A stretch of DNA of 64,000 nucleotides from an uncultured Steroidobacter sp. (GTDB lineage: Bacteria; Pseudomonadota; Gammaproteobacteria; Steroidobacterales; Steroidobacteraceae), in contig NZ_CALFXI010000021.1 of assembly GCF_937958065.1 (NCBI RefSeq), forward strand, positions 1-64,000. Direction: 5' to 3'. Position numbers and translations under genes: made by a program. The stretch's first letter is position 1; each line of letters opens with the position of its first letter. The notes beneath the pieces are model-generated. The model did no database searches. It saw nothing but the letters and a program-made list of their open reading frames with translations, and was not told the DNA's origin. This document shows, in pieces, positions 60,599 to 64,000 of this stretch.

Positions 60599-62196
60599 GC
60601 CATTGCGACGGCGCGGGTCGCCGCCGCCCTCCGAGGCTGGGGCAGGCGAGATTCGAGCTCGGCGCGCACCTCCTGCTCGGGGGCGACGACGATGCCATGC
60701 TCGGCCAGCACCGGCACGCCTACCAGGATCCAGATCAACGAGCGCACGCGCGAAGGCAGATGCGTCGCGCGCTCTTGCAGCTCGCTCAGCTTGGCTTCAA
60801 ATCTGCGCTCGATTTCGAGAATGGCGCCGCGCACCGTTGGATCGATGGGCAGGATCTTGGCGGCCTGGTCCCACTCGATCGCGGTGCCCTCGACGCGCCG
60901 ATGCACGAACTGAGTATGCGGCAGCAATGCCGGATCACGCGCGAATGCCGCGCCCGAGAACGGGATGATGTAGGGGTACATGCCAATCTCACATCCTTGT
61001 CGCAGCCACCGATACGCCTCGCGCAATGTCTCCGCCACGTCGGCGAGCGACGCGCGGGGCGAGCTGAGGATCAGATCGAGAAACGGCGTGATGCCCAGCC
61101 CGAGCGTGGCGCTCAACATCGGCTCGATGTGCCGGTGGATCTGGCCCTTGTTGAACTCCTTCAGCACGTTGCGCGAGAAACTTTCGATGCCGAAGCCGAG
61201 CACGCGAAAGCCGGCGCGCCGCATGGCACTCAGGCGTTCCACATTCATCGCATCGATGCGATTGGTGCTGATGAACTGCAGATCCTCGGGCAGTTCGCCC
61301 GCTTGCTTCGCGGCAACGATGCCTTCACACAAAGGCAGCACGCGCCGGTCCTTCGAGAACACGAAGATGTCGTCCTGGAAGATGATGGTGCGCACACGTG
61401 GATGCGTCGACACGATGCGCTTGATCATGAGCAGGCATTCGTCGGCGTCCAGGCGCGCGATCGAGGCGACGCTGCCCTGGGCTTCGTGCAGAAAGTTCGT
61501 CGACGAGCAGAACGTGCAGCCCATCGGGCAGTAGTTCAACGTGATCAGGCGCACGGAACGGATTTCGGCCAACGCGGCTTCGCGCGCCGCCTTGGTTGGC
61601 AGGCTGCCGACGCGATACGCGGCTTCGAGGCGATCCCAGTAAGCCTCGTACGGCATGTGTTCGTATGGTGTCGAGAAGATCGCGGCGCGCAGCTCATCGT
61701 GATTCATCGCAGCTTGCGGCATGCGCAGCAGACTGCCGTCCGCGTGCCGCTCCGCCGTGCCGACGATGCCACCGAGCGGTTGGTCCGATGCGATGCGTTT
61801 CGCCAGCTCGATCAACGGCCGCTCGCCTTCGCCCAGGATCACGCGGTCGAACGGGCCGAGCTCGAACATCAGCTCGGGCCGGAATGTCGCTTCCATGCCC
61901 CCTGCAACCAGCAGCGCCTTGGGTGCGAGGCGGCGAGCGAGATGCGCCAGCTCCAGATCGAACTTCAAGGTCATGCCGGTCGTGGAGATGCCGATCACGT
62001 CCCACGTATCGCGCAATATTTCTTTTTCGAGCGCGCGCTCGGGCGGACCGACGCAACAGTTCGGGTCGAAGACTTTGACTTCGGCGCCGCGCTCGGCGAG
62101 GACTCCAGCCAATCGCCATACACCCAGCGGCGGAGCCAGGAAGGTGTATTCCCCGCAATGGGGGTCGTAAGGCCCCACTAGTAGAATTTTGGGCAA
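60595..62196 (-). CDS. B12-binding-type radical SAM enzyme
   Basis: 533 residues from a TTG start. An N-terminal cobalamin-binding-like Rossmann domain (1-140; ILLVGPYDPHCGEYTFLAPPLGVWRLAGVLAERGAEVKVFD in pieces, GISTTGMT, VAGGMEATFRPELM, VILGEGERPLIEL) is joined to a radical SAM barrel with the cluster cysteines Cys223, Cys227 and Cys230 (YCPMGCTFC). Class-B-type members methylate or rearrange unactivated carbons in lipids, hopanoids, phosphonates and antibiotics. It is the first gene of the overlapping operon, so its product is probably the lipid or sugar that the GT2 enzyme and methyltransferase then act on (inference). Confidence 0.9.
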   Translation of the reverse strand: MPKILLVGPYDPHCGEYTFLAPPLGVWRLAGVLAERGAEVKVFDPNCCVGPPERALEKEILRDTWDVIGISTTGMTLKFDLELAHLARRLAPKALLVAGGMEATFRPELMFELGPFDRVILGEGERPLIELAKRIASDQPLGGIVGTAERHADGSLLRMPQAAMNHDELRAAIFSTPYEHMPYEAYWDRLEAAYRVGSLPTKAAREAALAEIRSVRLITLNYCPMGCTFCSSTNFLHEAQGSVASIARLDADECLLMIKRIVSTHPRVRTIIFQDDIFVFSKDRRVLPLCEGIVAAKQAGELPEDLQFISTNRIDAMNVERLSAMRRAGFRVLGFGIESFSRNVLKEFNKGQIHRHIEPMLSATLGLGITPFLDLILSSPRASLADVAETLREAYRWLRQGCEIGMYPYIIPFSGAAFARDPALLPHTQFVHRRVEGTAIEWDQAAKILPIDPTVRGAILEIERRFEAKLSELQERATHLPSRVRSLIWILVGVPVLAEHGIVVAPEQEVRAELESRLPQPRRAAATRAVAMA

Positions 62197-62382
62197 GTTC
62201 GCACCGGAACTTCTGACTTGTTGTGCGAGACCATGAACGCGCCAACCGGCCGGTGCGTTCCGGCGTAGGTGCTGTTGGGGTGGGGCAGGGAACGAATGCG
62301 GACGCGGCGAGTGTCGCGAGGCGAAACTACGTAGGAAATTTACGTTGGCGCCGAGCGTTCAGCGCGAGGCGCGAAAGGTCGG
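62197..62382. other. Gap upstream of the radical SAM operon
   Basis: 186 bp without a gene between the barrel protein's stop and the radical SAM start. It contains acgta-ggaaatt-tacgt (62329-62345), a small palindrome in the most AT-rich part, which would suit an operator or promoter. I see no cobalamin riboswitch features. Confidence 0.35.
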
Positions 62383-63621
62383 TTACAACGTGACTTCGAG
62401 CCCGGCGGAGAATCGATTGCCGGTGTAGTCGTATTCCCTCGCATCGGCGTCGTTGTTGGCGTAGGCGTAGCGCACGAACAATTGCCAACGCGAGCTCAAC
62501 GCCCGGCTCAGGGAAAGCGCCAGCTCGGTGCGCTGTTCGTTGCCGTTGGCGGCGGTGTCGTAGCTGCTGTGCCGTCGTGATGCTTCGCCGAGCAAGGTCC
62601 AGTCCGTGGCGAAGCTGTATTCGGCATCGAAGCTCAGCTGATGCCGGGTCGCGGACAGCGCTTCGTCCTGGTAATCGCCGATCTCCAGCTGATATCCAAA
62701 CGTGAACGCCCAATCGGCCTGCGTCCAATCCAGCGCGGCGCTCAGCTCGTGGCGTCGGCCGCTCACGCCGCGGTACTCGCCGAGCCCATCGATATCGCTG
62801 AACCGATACCGGGCGCGCATATAAACATCGGGCAGCAGATCCCTGCCGGTTTGAATGAATACGGCGCGCCGGTTCTCGAAGCCGGAGCCGTCCAGCGACG
62901 TGTATGCAAGCTGCACGCCGGCGTCATTGACCCAGTCATCGAACAGCCAGCGATAGCGCGCGCCACCTTGCAGGCCGAGCTGATCGAAGTTGTCCAGGTT
63001 CTGATAGTCGACCGCCGTCGCGCTGCCGTCGACTCGCCAGGATTCGCCCACAGGCGTGCTGATCGCGAACTGGGCTTCGGCGAAGTTGTCGGCGCGGTCG
63101 CTGATGCCGAGCACGTCGGAATTGGAGATCAGCGCGACGTTATCATCGTGACCGATGCCGAAACCCGCGTAGCCGAACCAGGCGTGGGGGCGAGCGGGAG
63201 CTTGCCGATCGCCGAGCTGAGCCACCGCCAGTTCCCGCAATCGTGCGTCTTCCGTCGCCGAGGCAACGCGCGAGAACCACTGCGAGGCCGCGGTCGGATC
63301 GTTGCGCTTCAGCTCGACCAGGCCGAGATTGTAGTAGGCCAGGCCGGCCATGGACGGCGTGTTGGCGACTTCCTTGAAGGCCGTTTCGGCCCGCCCATAG
63401 TTGCCGACCCGATACGCCGCCACCCCGATATTGAAATGCAGGGCAGGGGTCGACATTCCCTGCGCCAGTGCGGCTTCGAATGCCGTCAGCGCCGTTCGAT
63501 AATCACCCGCCTGAAAGGCGCTGGCGCCCGATTTGAATTGCCGGGTAGCCGCTTCGCTATGGGCGTGCGCGGGACCGGAACAAACAAACAGCAACGCGAG
63601 GATGGCCGGCGCTGCGTGCAC
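62383..63621 (-). CDS. TPR-plus-beta-barrel outer-membrane protein (Slam/DUF560-like layout)
   Basis: 412 residues from a GTG ending at 63621, chosen because ggtgg precedes it and a clean signal peptide follows (HAAPAILALLFVCSGPAHA). TPR repeats at about 25-150 (FKSGASAFQAGDYRTALTAFEAALAQG, PALHFNIGVAAYRVGNYGRAETAFKEV, AGLAYYNLGLVELKRNDPTAASQWF) precede a barrel of about 14 strands (WFGYAGFGIGHDDNVAL ... RWQLFVRYAYANNDADAREYDYTGNRFSAGLEVTL). The layout recalls surface lipoprotein assembly modulators and other TPR-barrel exporters. It starts 16 bp after the charged upstream protein and points toward the operon below. Confidence 0.78.
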   Translation of the reverse strand: MHAAPAILALLFVCSGPAHAHSEAATRQFKSGASAFQAGDYRTALTAFEAALAQGMSTPALHFNIGVAAYRVGNYGRAETAFKEVANTPSMAGLAYYNLGLVELKRNDPTAASQWFSRVASATEDARLRELAVAQLGDRQAPARPHAWFGYAGFGIGHDDNVALISNSDVLGISDRADNFAEAQFAISTPVGESWRVDGSATAVDYQNLDNFDQLGLQGGARYRWLFDDWVNDAGVQLAYTSLDGSGFENRRAVFIQTGRDLLPDVYMRARYRFSDIDGLGEYRGVSGRRHELSAALDWTQADWAFTFGYQLEIGDYQDEALSATRHQLSFDAEYSFATDWTLLGEASRRHSSYDTAANGNEQRTELALSLSRALSSRWQLFVRYAYANNDADAREYDYTGNRFSAGLEVTL

Positions 63622-63637
63622 CCGCCACCAAACGGCA

Positions 63638-64000
63638 TCAGCGGGGCGGGCGTCCTGGAGGATTCGGAGGCTTGGGCGGTTGGTTGCGTTCGCGCTCTTC
63701 GGCGCGGGCGCGTCGAGCTTGTTCGCGCTGCTCGGCGGCTTCCTGTTTAGCCACATCCCTAGCCTCGCGAGCGCTCTGCCTGGCTTCGGCGCGGGCTGCT
63801 TTGTCCGCTTCCTTGACGGCCTGCCGGTCGGCATCGGGTTTCGAGGAATCGACGGGCTTGCGCTCGGGCAGTGGAATTCGGCGGACGACTTCGTCGGGCA
63901 GCTTGGCATCAGGATCCACGATGATCTGCATGGTCACGTCGAGATCGTCCTGCCCCTGCGCAGGTTTAGGCTTCGATTCGGACTGCTGTTGCGCCAGGGC
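63638..64000 (-). CDS. Charged exported protein, C-terminal part (cut by window edge)
   Basis: The frame is open to the window edge, giving 120 codons before the stop. It reads ALAQQQSESKPKPAQGQDDLDVTMQIIVDPDAKLPDEVVRRIPLPERK and then a long Lys/Glu/Arg/Ala helical stretch (about 55 residues, probable coiled coil) and a Pro-rich end. ALAQQ at the edge may be the end of a signal peptide. I do not recognise a family. It is 16 bp upstream of the TPR-barrel gene and likely works with it in the periplasm. Confidence 0.6.
   Translation of the reverse strand, partial: ALAQQQSESKPKPAQGQDDLDVTMQIIVDPDAKLPDEVVRRIPLPERKPVDSSKPDADRQAVKEADKAARAEARQSAREARDVAKQEAAEQREQARRARAEERERNQPPKPPNPPGRPPR

Noticed and set aside
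62197..62382. Cobalamin riboswitch before the radical SAM gene
   Set aside because: No B12-box-like segment or suitable paired elements could be found in the gap.

Overview
The window is GC-rich, densely coded and has no tRNA, rRNA or CRISPR genes that I can see. A TonB-dependent receptor, Tat and lipoprotein signals, a complete Tad (tight adherence) pilus locus, several outer-membrane barrels and c-di-GMP and phosphorelay proteins point to a Gram-negative proteobacterium. The mix (a DUF6351 hydrolase, a class B3 beta-lactamase, non-phosphorylative sugar oxidation, secreted glycosidases) fits a soil or freshwater gammaproteobacterium of the Steroidobacter/Nevskiales kind, but that placement is inference. 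Many long open frames exist antisense to real genes because of the base composition; they are left out.

Layout. 1-9.0 kb: the N-terminal part of a Tat-exported GH95 glycosidase, a two-component-propeller hybrid kinase, an S8 peptidase only 3 bp from the kinase gene, a response regulator with a winged-helix output, a stand-alone Hpt protein and a degenerate-Hpt/REC protein. Together these hold every part of a phosphorelay. 9.0-11.2 kb: a beta-propeller protein and a TPR/HTH regulator, followed by a 284-bp element with terminal inverted repeats that ends 2 bp from the regulator's start codon. 11.3-20.3 kb: unlinked genes (DUF2182, GST, TonB receptor, acyltransferase, B3 metallo-beta-lactamase, VOC protein, aromatic aminotransferase, HPP-CBS membrane protein). 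20.3-28.1 kb: a sugar island with an SGLT-type symporter, an arabinose/galactose dehydrogenase, an IlvD/Edd sugar-acid dehydratase, a secreted mutarotase, a secreted clan-A glycosidase and a GntR/FadR regulator. A 10-bp motif is shared by the two control regions. 28.1-32.1 kb: catalase, an SRPBCC protein, a phosphoesterase and a phosphopantetheinyl transferase.

32.1-44.9 kb: a 13-gene Tad pilus locus on the minus strand from flp down to tadC, including a non-canonical AAA+ ATPase between the prepilin peptidase and cpaB. A REC-AraC regulator is divergent from flp. 45-52.7 kb: a large DUF6351 protein, a tandem ABM-domain protein, a phospholipase-D-type lipoprotein, a metallo-hydrolase, a small gene remnant and a Kef-type antiporter.

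52.8-64.0 kb: the most unusual part. Seven genes are joined by 4-bp or slightly longer stop/start overlaps: a B12-binding-type radical SAM enzyme, a GT2 glycosyltransferase, a methyltransferase, a parallel beta-helix protein, a membrane PAS-like protein, an outer-membrane barrel and a GGDEF/EAL protein. A TPR-plus-barrel outer-membrane protein and a charged exported protein lie just upstream on the same strand. I read this as an uncharacterised envelope-glycan or glycolipid system with built-in c-di-GMP control; the product cannot be told from sequence alone.
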